NCBI GenBank assembly: GCA_014377785.1
Contig: JACMOZ010000353.1
Span: forward strand, 1 to 35,036
DNA length: 35,036 nucleotides
Direction: 5' to 3'
DNA from: Aeromicrobium sp.
Lineage (GTDB): Bacteria; Actinomycetota; Actinomycetes; Propionibacteriales; Nocardioidaceae
The notes beneath the pieces are model-generated. The model was given only the letters and a program-made list of their open reading frames with translations. It searched no databases and was not told where the DNA came from. Each line of letters opens with the position of its first letter. Positions within the stretch are counted from its first letter, which is position 1. This document shows, piece by piece, positions 16,768 to 25,566 of the stretch. The position numbers and the translations under genes were made by a program.

Positions 16768-17537
16768 CTGCTCGCAACTGGTGGGCACGGATCATCGGCT
16801 GGTTACCCAAGCCTCTGATCCAGAGTATTTCTGAACAGGTGCGCGATACGCCGGAGGAGGAGGCGCATCGGCGTCGGGTGGTCAGCAGCGTGTCGGTCGT
16901 CGGTGCGGGAATGCTGGGAGTCTCCCTCTCGACCCCACCCGGCTCACGACGCTTCTACGTCCTCAGCTTGAGCACCGCGGTGACATGGACTGCCGGAAGC
17001 TCGCTGTCCGGTCCACTCCGTTGGGGATGGATCCAGCACCGCGACGAGCAGCTGCGTCGACCTGTGGTCGTTCCGGTCGCGACCGGGCTCGGGGCGTTCG
17101 CGGTCTTCTACGCGGGTGCGCTGGTGTCGCGGCGGATACCAGTCCTACGTCGCGCGACCTCCCGCGTCCTGCTGTTCGCCGACGAAGGTGACACCTCGCT
17201 GGTGATGCTGACGACCGTGGCCAACGGAGTGGCCGAGGAGCTGTTCTTCCGCGGGGCGCTCTATCAGGCGTTCGGCCGCCGACACCCGGTGCTGTCGTCC
17301 ACCGGCGCGTACACCTTGGCGACCGTCGCAACCCGGAACCCGGCCCTCGTGCTGGCCGCGGGCGCGACGGGCGCCTTGTTCGCCCTGCAACGTCGAGCGT
17401 CCGGAGGAATCCAAGCCTCGACCCTGACCCACCTGACTTGGTCGATGCTGATGGTGCGTTTTCTTCCACCCCTGTTTCGCGACGACCCGGCGGATTCGAC
17501 CCCGACGAGCCGGCGACTCGGCACGAACCTACGATGA
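16764..17537 (+). CDS. CPBP-family intramembrane glutamic protease
   Basis: A 257-residue membrane protein of the CAAX protease/bacteriocin-processing (Abi) family. The catalytic motif EELFFRGALYQ is at about 158-168 (EExxxR), and the second motif HLTW is at 223. Several hydrophobic segments surround them (VVPVATGLGAFAVFYAGAL, PALVLAAGATGALFAL). The GTG start at 16764 overlaps the upstream stop. Members cleave membrane proteins or process peptides; in photolyase clusters the substrate is unknown. The C-terminal motif has Trp where many members have another residue, but the order and spacing are right. Confidence 0.85.
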   Translation: MTARNWWARIIGWLPKPLIQSISEQVRDTPEEEAHRRRVVSSVSVVGAGMLGVSLSTPPGSRRFYVLSLSTAVTWTAGSSLSGPLRWGWIQHRDEQLRRPVVVPVATGLGAFAVFYAGALVSRRIPVLRRATSRVLLFADEGDTSLVMLTTVANGVAEELFFRGALYQAFGRRHPVLSSTGAYTLATVATRNPALVLAAGATGALFALQRRASGGIQASTLTHLTWSMLMVRFLPPLFRDDPADSTPTSRRLGTNLR

Positions 17538-17567
17538 CGTCAGCACCACAATCCGAGAGGAGCCACC

Positions 17568-18908
17568 ATGCCCACCTCCATCATGTGGTTTCGCCGTGAC
17601 CTGCGGTTGGCCGACAACCCAGCGCTGCGTGCCGCCGTCGATGCCGGGCCGGACGGCGTGGTGCCGTTGTTCGTGTTGGATTCGCACCTTTTCGATAGTG
17701 CCGGGCTGCCCCGGCAGGCGCACCTCACCGCATCGTTGCGCGATCTCGGCGAACGCGTTGACCACCTGCACGTGGTGCACGGCGATCCTGTGGAAGAGGT
17801 GGTCGCGGTGGCGCGCCACGCTGGCGCAACGACAGTGCACATCGCGGCCGACCACACCCCTTACGGCGGCGACCGCGACGCCAAGGTCGAGAAAGCCCTC
17901 AGCGAGCACGGCGTCGAGCTGCACCGGCTCGGGTCGTACTACGCAGTCGCGCCCGGCCGCGTGACTAAAAACGACGAAACCTCCTACAAGGTGTTCACGC
18001 CGTTTTACCGCGCGTGGCAAGAGCACCGCTGGCGCGACCCGGCGCCGACCGTGCACAACGTGCCGTGGATCTCGCCGGGCGGACGCACCAACGTCATCCC
18101 GAACGTGGACGGGTCGTACGACCTGCCCGCCGCCGGGGAGGCGGCGGCGCGACGTCGCTGGCGGGCCTTCCTCGACGAGGATGTCGGGGAATACGACACG
18201 ATCCGCGACAAGCCCGGCGTCGACCGCACGTCGCGCATGTCCGTGCACCTGAAATGGGGTGAGATCCATCCCCGCACCATGCTGGCAGACCTCGGCAGAT
18301 CGGCGGGTGAGGAAGCGTACCGGCGTGAGCTTGCGTTTCGAGAGTTCTACGCCGACGTGCTGTTCCAGCGCCCGGACTCGGCGTGGGGGTACTACGACCG
18401 GTCTTTTGAGCAGATGGATTACGACGAGCCGGGCGACGAGCTCGGCGCGTGGAAAGAAGGCCGCACCGGCTTTCCGATCGTCGACGCCGGCATGCGACAG
18501 CTGCTCGGCGAGGGCTGGATGCACAACCGGGTGCGGATGATCGTGGCGAGCTTCCTCGTCAAAGACCTGCACCTGGAGTGGCAGCACGGCGCCCGGCACT
18601 TCGCCGAGCATCTGGCGGACTTCGACCTCGCCTCGAACCAGCACGGCTGGCAGTGGGTAGCAGGCAGCGGAACAGACGCCTCCCCGTACTTCCGTGTCTT
18701 CAACCCGACCACCCAGGGCAAGAAGTTCGACCCCGACGGCACCTACGTCCGACGCTGGGTGCCAGAGCTGCGCAACGTCGAGGACAAGGCCGTCCACGAG
18801 CCTTGGACGCTCCCTAGCCCTCCAGCGGGTTACCCCGCCCCGATCGTCGATCACGCCGAGGAGCGGACCGAGTCGCTTCGCCGATACGAGGTCATGCGCG
18901 GAAAGTAG
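17568..18908 (+). CDS. phr: Deoxyribodipyrimidine photolyase
   Basis: A 446-residue class I photolyase/cryptochrome protein that repairs UV-induced cyclobutane pyrimidine dimers using blue light. The N-terminal antenna domain begins IMWFRRDLRLADNPAL. The FAD domain shows ELAFREFYADVLF, GFPIVDAGMRQLLGEGWMHN (about 300-320), RMIVASFLVKDLHLEW, NQHGWQWVAGSGTDASPYFR and FNPTTQGKKFDPDG. The conserved tryptophans for photoreduction and the DASPYFR-FNP block support catalysis as a CPD photolyase rather than a cryptochrome. A GAGAGGAG ribosome site lies 5 bases before the ATG. It is the last gene of the operon after the CPBP gene (30-bp gap). Confidence 0.95.
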   Translation: MPTSIMWFRRDLRLADNPALRAAVDAGPDGVVPLFVLDSHLFDSAGLPRQAHLTASLRDLGERVDHLHVVHGDPVEEVVAVARHAGATTVHIAADHTPYGGDRDAKVEKALSEHGVELHRLGSYYAVAPGRVTKNDETSYKVFTPFYRAWQEHRWRDPAPTVHNVPWISPGGRTNVIPNVDGSYDLPAAGEAAARRRWRAFLDEDVGEYDTIRDKPGVDRTSRMSVHLKWGEIHPRTMLADLGRSAGEEAYRRELAFREFYADVLFQRPDSAWGYYDRSFEQMDYDEPGDELGAWKEGRTGFPIVDAGMRQLLGEGWMHNRVRMIVASFLVKDLHLEWQHGARHFAEHLADFDLASNQHGWQWVAGSGTDASPYFRVFNPTTQGKKFDPDGTYVRRWVPELRNVEDKAVHEPWTLPSPPAGYPAPIVDHAEERTESLRRYEVMRGK

Positions 18909-19096
18909 GGCGGCTTCGTTCACATACGGTGGGAAAGCGCGGTGTCCAACAGCGAATCCAGATCAGTCTGCTGAAACTCAAAACCCTCGGCCATCAGGCG
19001 CCGGGCTCACCCGGAAACGAGCCGAGCTGCTGACCGGACTGCTGACCCGCAGCCGCCCTGATCAGAATCTTTGGGTACCCGAATCAGGGCTAGTCG
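18909..19096. other. Intergenic region with an inverted repeat
   Basis: No gene is supported here. At 19055-19090 GCCCTGAT and ATCAGGGC form an 8-bp inverted repeat whose 20-base spacer contains the palindrome GGGTACCC. It lies just before the start of the next ORF, so it may be an operator; it has no T-tract, so a terminator role is less likely. Confidence 0.45.
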
Positions 19097-19610
19097 ATGG
19101 ATCTTGCGACTCGACAACTCGGGCGAGTCGTTGGGCTGGACCCTCATCACCTGTCGCTCGATGCGCTTAATCGAGAGGTGCTGGACCGGCTGAGTGTGTC
19201 CCAGCCACGGAGCTTGCTGGTGACCACGCCTCTCGAGGCGCTCCGAGCACGGCTTCAGCATCGACGCCCTGGTCGAGGTGGAGGCCGCCGCCGGAGCGGC
19301 AAAGGCGGCAAAGGCGGCAAAGGAGAGACTGGCCGCTGCGGTCGCGCTGGCTCGTCACTCCGGTGCAAGCTGGGCGGATATCGGACGCGCCGCCGGGATG
19401 GCCCGCCAGTCGGCTCAGGAACGGTGGCGACACGTCGACGGCGCCGACGGTGCCCATGATCGCGTGCGTTCACGGCGTCTCCGAAGACCCACTCCCCCGG
19501 GCCAGGGTCGAATGCCGCGGACCAGTCCCGCCTACACAGCAAGCGAGTCTCAGCGAGCAGCCGGCGATCGTGGAGAGATCAGCGGAAGGGAAGCACCGCA
19601 CTCTGGATGA
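19097..19610 (+). pseudogene. Helix-turn-helix protein gene with a frameshift
   Basis: From the ATG at 19097 one frame gives MDLATRQLGRVVGLDPHHL and continues with LLVTTPLEALRAR, then degenerates into Arg/Gly-rich sequence. From about 19256 a second frame takes over with GFSIDALVEVEAAA, an Ala/Lys-rich helix, and GASWADIGRAAGMARQSAQE, a clear HTH of the type seen in small actinobacterial proteins (ASWxxIGxxxGxSRQAA). The second frame lacks a good start codon except a GTG inside the helix. The simplest reading is one gene broken by a single-base indel near 19250. Alternatively there are two overlapping ORFs. The last 35 codons before 19610 are not protein-like. Confidence 0.55.
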
Positions 19611-19744
19611 AGTAGCGCGTTCGGTCGGTCAGTTCATTCATGTTGATGTCTACTTTTGGTGACGTGCGCTCCCGTGTCCCGGGTCAGCGCATCAACATTG
19701 CACTGGCCCGGGAGCTTGACGACGTGGCTCGGTTGTCCTGCCGA

Positions 19745-21100
19745 TCAGGGCTGGGCAACCTTGAGATCCTGCTCTTTTCGGGGTGCCTTCGGAAGCCGCT
19801 TGGGATCGTCAACGAGGCTGCTCGGCAGCGTCGTGATCAGCAGTCCGCCGATGACGAGCACGACGGCGAAGCTGTACAAGGATGACGTCGTGCTGCCGGT
19901 GAGATCGCTCAACCAGCCGACCAGTGACGTGCTGACCAGGCCCGAGATGTTGCCCAACGAGTTGATGAAGGCGATGCCCGCGGCTGCGCCCGTGCCGCCG
20001 AGGAAAGCGGACGGAAGTGTCCAGAACGCCGCCTGGGTCGTGGAGGCTCCCGCCGCAGCGATCACGAGTCCGATCATCGCGACGACGGTGTTGTGTGCCC
20101 CGATCCCGGTGATGACTAGACCCGCGGCAGTGATCAGACAGGGTACGACGGCGTGCCAGCGACGCTCACCCGTTCGGTCGGCGTGCACGTTGTTCGCGAT
20201 CATGGCAATGACCGCGACTGAGTACGGGATCGCGGTGAGCAGTCCGATGTGGAGGGTGCTCTTCACGCCGGTGGCAGCGATGATTGTGGGCAACCAGAAA
20301 CTCACGATGTAGAGGCCCAGAGCGACACAGAAGTAGATGCCAGACAGCAACCAGATTTTTGGGTCGCGGAACACGGCGGTCACCCTCGAATGCATCTGTG
20401 GCTTGGAGTTCAGGTCAGCAGTTACGGCGTCATTGATGGCGATCTTTTCCGCGACAGTGAGCCATTTCGCGGAGTTGACGTTGTTGTCCAGGTAGGCCAA
20501 CACGACGAAGCCCAGCACGAGCGACGGCACGGCCTCGATGAGGAAGAGCCACCGCCAGCCGCTCAGCCCGCCAACGCCGGCGAACGACTCCATGATCCAG
20601 CCCGACAGCGGCCCACCAACCATGGACGCCACCGGGATGGCCGCAAGGAAGTAGGCGAAGACCCGGCCCCGACGCGCTGAGGGGTACCAAAGCGTCAGGT
20701 AGAAAAGTATGCCGGGGATGAACCCGGCCTCTGCGACACCGAGCAGGAAGCGCAGTGCGTAGAACGCTGCTGGCGACTGCACGAGCGACATGGCAGCGGA
20801 GATGATCGCCCAAGAGATCATGATGCGCGCGATCCACCACTTGGCGCCCACCTTGTGCAGCACCACATTGCTGGGCACTTCGAAGATAATGTAGCCGACG
20901 AAGAACAGGCCAGCGCCGAGCCCGTAGACGGTGTCACTGAACCCCAGGTCCGACTCCATCTGCAGTTTGGCGAACCCTACGTTCACGCGATCGAGGTACG
21001 CCGCGGCGTAGCAGACGAAGAGGAACGGGACGAGCCGGCGGCTCACCTTGGCGTACAGCTGCTTGGTGCCGTCGTCCTGACGGGCTAGGCCGGCGCTCAT
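19745..21100 (-). CDS. MFS transporter, anion:cation symporter-like
   Basis: A 451-residue twelve-helix major facilitator of the anion:cation symporter type (phthalate, tartrate and hexuronate permease relatives). The first helix ends CYAAAYLDRVNVGFA, a hallmark of that group, followed by GLGAGLFFVGYIIFEVPSNV and RFLLGVAEAGFIPGILFYL. It probably imports an organic anion. Its ATG overlaps the stop of the CoA ligase gene by 4 bp, so it is the last gene of the lyase-ligase-transporter operon and most likely brings in the pathway's carboxylate substrate (inference). Confidence 0.92.
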   Translation of the reverse strand: MSAGLARQDDGTKQLYAKVSRRLVPFLFVCYAAAYLDRVNVGFAKLQMESDLGFSDTVYGLGAGLFFVGYIIFEVPSNVVLHKVGAKWWIARIMISWAIISAAMSLVQSPAAFYALRFLLGVAEAGFIPGILFYLTLWYPSARRGRVFAYFLAAIPVASMVGGPLSGWIMESFAGVGGLSGWRWLFLIEAVPSLVLGFVVLAYLDNNVNSAKWLTVAEKIAINDAVTADLNSKPQMHSRVTAVFRDPKIWLLSGIYFCVALGLYIVSFWLPTIIAATGVKSTLHIGLLTAIPYSVAVIAMIANNVHADRTGERRWHAVVPCLITAAGLVITGIGAHNTVVAMIGLVIAAAGASTTQAAFWTLPSAFLGGTGAAAGIAFINSLGNISGLVSTSLVGWLSDLTGSTTSSLYSFAVVLVIGGLLITTLPSSLVDDPKRLPKAPRKEQDLKVAQP

Positions 21101-22557
21101 GACTGACCTCCTGACGCGGAGAAGTTGCGGCGATCGTCGACCCGGCGTGCCTTGTGGTCGGTGCGATCGAAGGTGTGGTGGGCCACCGCTTCCACGCCGA
21201 CCCGAAGGCCGATCATGGCCTGCAACTCGCGGCCAACGTCGCCCGCAAACCGATCAACGAGATCGGCGGTCGGGTGGTCAAGGGTGTGTTCGACCTGGAC
21301 AAGCATTTCGTCCATGGCCCCGGTCCGGGTGACGACGATGCGATGCTCACCACCGTACATCGATATGTTGCGCAGCACGTTGTCGATCTCGGTGGGGTAC
21401 ACGTTCTCACCCCGGATGTGCAGCATGTCGTCGATCCGACCGTAGACGCCTCGAGGGAACTTCGGGTACGTCCGGCCGCAGGGGTTGTCCTCCATGACCC
21501 AGCTGGTGAGGTCGCCTGAAGCGAGCCGGATCATCGGCTGCGATGTGCGCTCAAGGTGCGTGTACACGGGAGTCCCTTCGCCCCCGTACGGCACCGTGCG
21601 ATAGGTCGCCGGGTCACAAACTTCGTGGTAAACGATGTCCTGCCACAACAGCATGCCGTCGGGTGTGCCGGCCGTGGCGGACGCGCTCATGAAAGGCGAC
21701 ATCTCGGCCATCGTGCCGCAGTCGATCACGGTCGCCCCGAAGGCCTTGGCGATCGCCGAGCGGACCGAGGGAACCGAAGCTCCGGGCTCGCCGGAGAAGA
21801 ACATCACCTTGATGCCGAACTCGCGGGGGTCAATGTTCTCCGCCTCGGCCACCTCGGCGAGCCGCAGCGCATAGGACGGCGTGGCGTAGAGGGCCGCGGG
21901 CTTCGAGGCGGCCAGCCAGCGGACGGCCCGTGCAGTCATGCCGGGTGCGCCGGCACCGAAGGGGAACACCTTGCACCGGAGTCGCTCGGCGCCGGCCAGG
22001 GCTCCCCAGGAACCCAAGTAGAGGCTGAAGACTGCGGCGACGAACACCGTGTCGCCGGGGCGGATGCCCATGCCCCACATGATCCGTGCGTGATTGTTGG
22101 CGATCGTGTCCCAGTCACCACGGCCGATGGCGAATACGGTCGGCGTACCGGTCGTGCCGGATGTGCCGTGGATGTGGTAGATCTCGGAATCTGGCACACA
22201 CAAGTAGTCGCCGTACGGCGCTGACTCGAGCTGGGACTGGCGAAGTTCCTGCTTGGTCACGACCGGAACCGACTCGAAGGCTTCGTAGGAGGTGATGTCG
22301 CCCGGCTCGAGCCCGGCCGCATCCCACTTCTTGCGGTAGAACGTGGAGTTCGCGTAGGCATACTTCATGACCGTCTGGATGCGCTCCAGGATGACCTCGG
22401 CGCGCAGATCCGGGTCCATCGTCTCGCGGTTGGGGAACCAGAACTCCGACCTGGGGTCGGGAAGGTACTCGTTGTCGTAGCGGGTCGGGAAGCCCCACTG
22501 CTCCATCTTGTGGTCGGTGATTCCTGTGGCACCGAGGTGAGGTGTGGTGATGGTCAT
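21097..22557 (-). CDS. PaaK-like acyl-CoA ligase (phenylacetate-CoA ligase family)
   Basis: A 486-residue AMP-forming adenylating enzyme. The family signature [15 protein letters not shown] is near 68-82, the phosphate loop [11 protein letters not shown] is at 130-140, and the hinge motif [21 protein letters not shown] begins near 375, as in PaaK. It should activate a carboxylic acid to its CoA thioester through an acyl-AMP. The phenylacetate pathway partners (paaABCDE) are absent, so phenylacetate is not a safe guess. The start overlaps the ThDP enzyme stop by 4 bp. The partnership suggests a 2-hydroxy or 2-oxo acid whose CoA thioester is cleaved by the neighbouring enzyme. Confidence 0.9.
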   Translation of the reverse strand: MTITTPHLGATGITDHKMEQWGFPTRYDNEYLPDPRSEFWFPNRETMDPDLRAEVILERIQTVMKYAYANSTFYRKKWDAAGLEPGDITSYEAFESVPVVTKQELRQSQLESAPYGDYLCVPDSEIYHIHGTSGTTGTPTVFAIGRGDWDTIANNHARIMWGMGIRPGDTVFVAAVFSLYLGSWGALAGAERLRCKVFPFGAGAPGMTARAVRWLAASKPAALYATPSYALRLAEVAEAENIDPREFGIKVMFFSGEPGASVPSVRSAIAKAFGATVIDCGTMAEMSPFMSASATAGTPDGMLLWQDIVYHEVCDPATYRTVPYGGEGTPVYTHLERTSQPMIRLASGDLTSWVMEDNPCGRTYPKFPRGVYGRIDDMLHIRGENVYPTEIDNVLRNISMYGGEHRIVVTRTGAMDEMLVQVEHTLDHPTADLVDRFAGDVGRELQAMIGLRVGVEAVAHHTFDRTDHKARRVDDRRNFSASGGQS

Positions 22558-24320
22558 CGGTTCTCGTCCTTCTGGTTAGTGGTGGCGGGAGTGACGGGAA
22601 GGGCACGACGTTCGAGTTCGCGGTCGTTCCAGGGCGTGAGCGCCTGGTACTCGGCTACGAACCCGAGGCCCTTGTCGGCGTCCGGTGAGACCGCATCGCG
22701 GCTGACGTCGACCTGGATCACGGCAGGCGCATTGGCTAGTGCTTTCTGCAGGGCTTCGGGCAACTGCGCGGAGTCGGTCACCCGCTGGCCGTGGGCGCCC
22801 AGAGCAGTCGCCATCGCGGCGTAGTCGGAATCCCCGAGTTCGGTGCCGACTACCAGTCCGTAGTTGGACTCCTGGTCGTAGCGCTCTATATTCCAAGCGC
22901 GGTTGTTGGCGACGATGAAGACAGCGCGCGCACCGTGTCGCACGGCCGTGTCGATTTCCATGGCGTTCAGCCCGAACGCGCCGTCGCCGTTGAATGAGAT
23001 GACAGGTCGCTCGCTGTCCTCGAGGGCTGCGGCGATCGCGAACGGCACCCCCACGCCAAGGCAGCCGAAGGCTCCGGAGTCGAGGTAGGTGCGGGCGTTC
23101 ATCCCGAGTCGGGCGAAGCCCAGCAGGTCGCCTCCGTCCGCCACGACCACTGGGTCGTCGAGTTGAGCTTCTTGGACTGCTGCGAAAATTCGGTTGGGGT
23201 GCATGAGTCCGTCGGATCCGTCGGGTGCCTCACTGAGCGAATCCCGGTAGCGCTGTGCCCGATCGCGATGGGTCGCGGCCAGCGAGTCACGCCAGTGGGT
23301 GTCGGGCTCGCCGTCGCGCTTGGTCAACGCGTTCGCGATCTCATCGAGGCCCGCCTCGACGTCGCTGAGGATCTCGACCTGGCCGCGCCGGTTGTCGGTG
23401 AGCTCGGCGGCCGTGTCCGAGATCCGGAGGAACTGAGCATTCGGGAAGACTGCTGGTGAGCCGTAGCCGAGTTGGTAATCGAGTCGTCTACCGACGGTGA
23501 CAACGAGTTCTGCCTCTTCCATGACGCGCGACCGCATGGCACCGACGTACGCCGGGTGGTCGCTCGGCACGAGGCCCCGACTCTCCTGGGTGTCGAGGTA
23601 GGCCGCACCGGTCGCATCCAGGAACCGGGCGAGCGCACCCTGCGTCCTCCTGGCCCCGCGGCCGGTGATGACGGCAATGCGTCCGGTCGACAACAGCAGG
23701 TCCGCGGCAGCGGCGACAAGATGTTCAGCAGGAGTCGTGTGGTGTCGCGTCACCGACCGCAGGTGTTCGTCGAGGACCAACGCGTCGGGAATCGTGGCGC
23801 GCAGTACGTCGGTCGGGATCTCGATGTAGACCGGACCCGGGTCACCCGCATCACCGAGCGTGCAGCCGAGTGCCTCGCTCATTTCCCGCAGCACCTGACC
23901 CGGCTCGCGGAGCGTCCGCGCGCGACGGGTCACCGGCTTCATGATCCCCACGTGGTCGATGTCCTGCAGGGCCCCCATGTTGGACTGTGCCATCGGTGCA
24001 CAACCGCCCAGGAGCAGCACCGGGGCGCGCGACACGAAGGCATTGCTCATGGACGTCACGGTGTTGGTGACACCGGGACCGGCGGTCACCAGGGCAACCC
24101 CGGGCCGGCCGGTCAGCTCCGCCTGGGCATGTGCCATATGCACGGCCGCGGCCTCGTGGCGGACATCGACGATGGCTACACCGCGCCGCGCCAGCTGATC
24201 CCACACCGGTTGGATGTGGCCGCCCTGCAGTCCGAAGACCCGCTCGACCCCGTTGGCGACCAGGAAGTCAGCGACCAGGGCAGCGATGGATCGCAGTTCG
24301 TTTTCGGCAGTGGTGGTCAT
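22554..24320 (-). CDS. Thiamine-diphosphate-dependent lyase/decarboxylase
   Basis: A 588-residue enzyme with the three-domain acetolactate synthase-type fold. The activating Glu is E56 in [16 protein letters not shown]. The diphosphate-binding motif starts at NGDGAFG near 441 and ends in IVANN near 470. [10 protein letters not shown] and a central domain follow the usual order. Such enzymes include acetolactate synthase, oxalyl-CoA decarboxylase and 2-hydroxyacyl-CoA lyase; no regulatory subunit gene is nearby, so valine biosynthesis is unlikely. The frame is open to 24371, but an AAGGGAGA ribosome site fixes the ATG at 24320. It heads an operon with a CoA ligase and a transporter, and is probably controlled by the divergent GntR regulator. 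Confidence 0.9.
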   Translation of the reverse strand: MTTTAENELRSIAALVADFLVANGVERVFGLQGGHIQPVWDQLARRGVAIVDVRHEAAAVHMAHAQAELTGRPGVALVTAGPGVTNTVTSMSNAFVSRAPVLLLGGCAPMAQSNMGALQDIDHVGIMKPVTRRARTLREPGQVLREMSEALGCTLGDAGDPGPVYIEIPTDVLRATIPDALVLDEHLRSVTRHHTTPAEHLVAAAADLLLSTGRIAVITGRGARRTQGALARFLDATGAAYLDTQESRGLVPSDHPAYVGAMRSRVMEEAELVVTVGRRLDYQLGYGSPAVFPNAQFLRISDTAAELTDNRRGQVEILSDVEAGLDEIANALTKRDGEPDTHWRDSLAATHRDRAQRYRDSLSEAPDGSDGLMHPNRIFAAVQEAQLDDPVVVADGGDLLGFARLGMNARTYLDSGAFGCLGVGVPFAIAAALEDSERPVISFNGDGAFGLNAMEIDTAVRHGARAVFIVANNRAWNIERYDQESNYGLVVGTELGDSDYAAMATALGAHGQRVTDSAQLPEALQKALANAPAVIQVDVSRDAVSPDADKGLGFVAEYQALTPWNDRELERRALPVTPATTNQKDENR

Positions 24321-24374
24321 GCAGTCTCCCTTTATGTGGCGTGGCTCACGTGATGTAAGCCACAGCATCACACA

Positions 24375-24388
24375 TTCTGAATTCAGAA
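24375..24388. promoter_or_regulatory. Perfect 14-bp palindrome, probable GntR operator
   Basis: TTCTGAATTCAGAA is a perfect palindrome in the 144-bp gap between the divergent GntR and lyase genes, 55 bp upstream of the lyase ATG. Its size and symmetry fit an FCD-type GntR dimer site. Confidence 0.65.
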
Positions 24389-24425
24389 GTCAACATGCAG
24401 TATCGACGTCGACCCGTTCGTATAT

Positions 24426-24439
24426 GATTGAGTTCAGAA
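24426..24439. promoter_or_regulatory. Imperfect second copy of the palindrome
   Basis: GATTGAGTTCAGAA matches the perfect site at about 10 of 14 positions, with the right half intact (TTCAGAA). Its centre is 51 bp, about five helical turns, from the first site, and it lies 25 bp before the GntR gene, a position suited to autoregulation. Confidence 0.45.
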
Positions 24440-24464
24440 GACAGAGTTCGAGAAAGAGGTACGC

Positions 24465-25118
24465 ATGAACCCGCGGATGCTGACGGCACCGCCACTTGCG
24501 GAGCAGGTCTACGAAGCGATCATTGACGACATCTGCAACGGCGTGATCCGGGGCGGCGAGCAACTCCGACAAGAGGCATTGGCGGAGCGCTTCGGCGTCT
24601 CCAGGCAGCCCGTCCAGCACGCCATGGCGCTTCTGAAACGCCATGGCCTAGTCCGCGAGTCCGGCAAGCGCGGGCTCGAAGTCGTGCCCATGGACAGCGG
24701 TTTCGTGGACCACCTCTACGACATGCGACTCCTGCTCGACACCTACGCAGTCGAACGATCGGTTCCAGGACTTACCGAACCGGCTGTCCGCGAGCAGGCA
24801 CAGGCAATTCTGAGCCGCGGAAAGGAAGCCGTCGAGCGCCGCAACTTCGCCGACATGGACACCGCCGACGCCGACTTCCACAGTTTCTTCTACACACTCA
24901 CGGACAACCCGTTCCTGATCGACACCGCAACGCTACTCAGCCAGAGCATCCGCCGCGTGATGACCGAAGTCCTCTCACGAGGCAGTGTCCCCGAGTGGGT
25001 GTGGGACGAGCACGAGCGCATACTTGCGGCGGCCATCTCTGGCGACACTAAATTGGCCAGACGACTGGCGAGCCAGCATGTTGAGCATGGGCGATCTCTG
25101 ATGCTCACTGCGCTTTAG
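24465..25118 (+). CDS. GntR-family regulator, FCD subfamily
   Basis: A 217-residue transcription factor. Residues 10-75 are the GntR winged helix (LAEQVYEAIIDDICNGVIRGG, LRQEALAERFGVSRQPVQ, HGLVRESGKRGLEV). Residues 80-212 are an all-helical FCD ligand domain with candidate metal/ligand histidines at H139 (DADFHSFF), H183 (DEHERIL) and H205 (SQHVEHG). FCD regulators typically sense an organic acid. An AAGAGG ribosome site lies 5 bases before the ATG. It is divergent from the lyase-ligase-transporter operon with palindromes between them, so it most likely represses that operon until its substrate is present. Confidence 0.92.
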   Translation: MNPRMLTAPPLAEQVYEAIIDDICNGVIRGGEQLRQEALAERFGVSRQPVQHAMALLKRHGLVRESGKRGLEVVPMDSGFVDHLYDMRLLLDTYAVERSVPGLTEPAVREQAQAILSRGKEAVERRNFADMDTADADFHSFFYTLTDNPFLIDTATLLSQSIRRVMTEVLSRGSVPEWVWDEHERILAAAISGDTKLARRLASQHVEHGRSLMLTAL

Positions 25119-25148
25119 CAGGTACTCCAGACGGGACTCCATGGTCGT

Positions 25149-25190
25149 CTTGCAACCCGTGGCTTACGAGGCAGTTCCGTGAGACAAAAC
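25149..25190 (+). repeat. Transposon-derived repeat, related to 30598-30639
   Basis: About 33 of 42 bases match the copy at 30598 (both share AACCCGTGGCTT and GTGAGACAAA). In the 30 kb copy this sequence encodes, on the minus strand, the MSRKPRVTRR part of the ATPase tail and its upstream bases. Confidence 0.6.
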
Positions 25191-25236
25191 AGGCCCAAGT
25201 GATCCTGCGGCTCGGCGTGTGGGTTTTGGCGAAAGC

Positions 25237-25268
25237 TGGCGGTGTTCTTTCGACGCCGAATGGCGGTG
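25237..25268 (+). repeat. Transposon-derived repeat, related to 30398-30429
   Basis: About 26 of 32 bases match the copy at 30398 (TGGCGG, GTTCTTTCG, CGAATGGCGG). It is in the same orientation, but its order relative to the other repeat segment is reversed between the two loci. Confidence 0.5.
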
Positions 25269-25290
25269 CCTTTGTGCCACAGGAGGAACG

Positions 25291-25365
25291 ATGGGTGAAG
25301 CTGAGTTCCGGAGCGACGCCAAGAGCGTCGTCATCGCCGCACTCACCGCGCGCGCCGGGCAATGA
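25291..25365 (+). CDS. 24-residue ORF with a strong ribosome site, probably truncated
   Basis: AGGAGG lies 4 bases before the ATG, and the peptide MGEAEFRSDAKSVVIAAL plus a short tail is protein-like. It lies directly after transposon-related sequence, so it may be the surviving head of a transposition gene. No family is recognised. Confidence 0.3.
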   Translation: MGEAEFRSDAKSVVIAALTARAGQ

Positions 25366-25566
25366 TCCCAGCTGAGATCAGGCCGGCCCCGCAGAAACGC
25401 CTTTGTTCAGCAGACCCGCCAGGCTGACGCGGCGACTCATCTGCGCGAACGGGCCAACGCCTTCCATGGAACTTTTCGGATTCCGCTGCGAAGGGCCGTC
25501 CGCTGCTGTCAGAGTGTCTCGTCATGGCCGCGATCGTGTCGGCCTCTGACGAGAGAGACCCAAAAA

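Larger units (their letters stand above)
25119..25566. other. Intergenic accessory stretch with transposon scraps
   Basis: There is no large gene here. The segments at 25149-25190 and 25237-25268 resemble sequence at 30598-30639 and 30398-30429, within and next to an ATPase-gene tail of a transposable element. The stretch also has a 24-codon ORF with a strong ribosome site. Confidence 0.6.

Noticed and set aside
17529-18923. 464-codon minus-strand open frame
   Set aside because: It is the antisense frame of the photolyase and has no recognisable motif.
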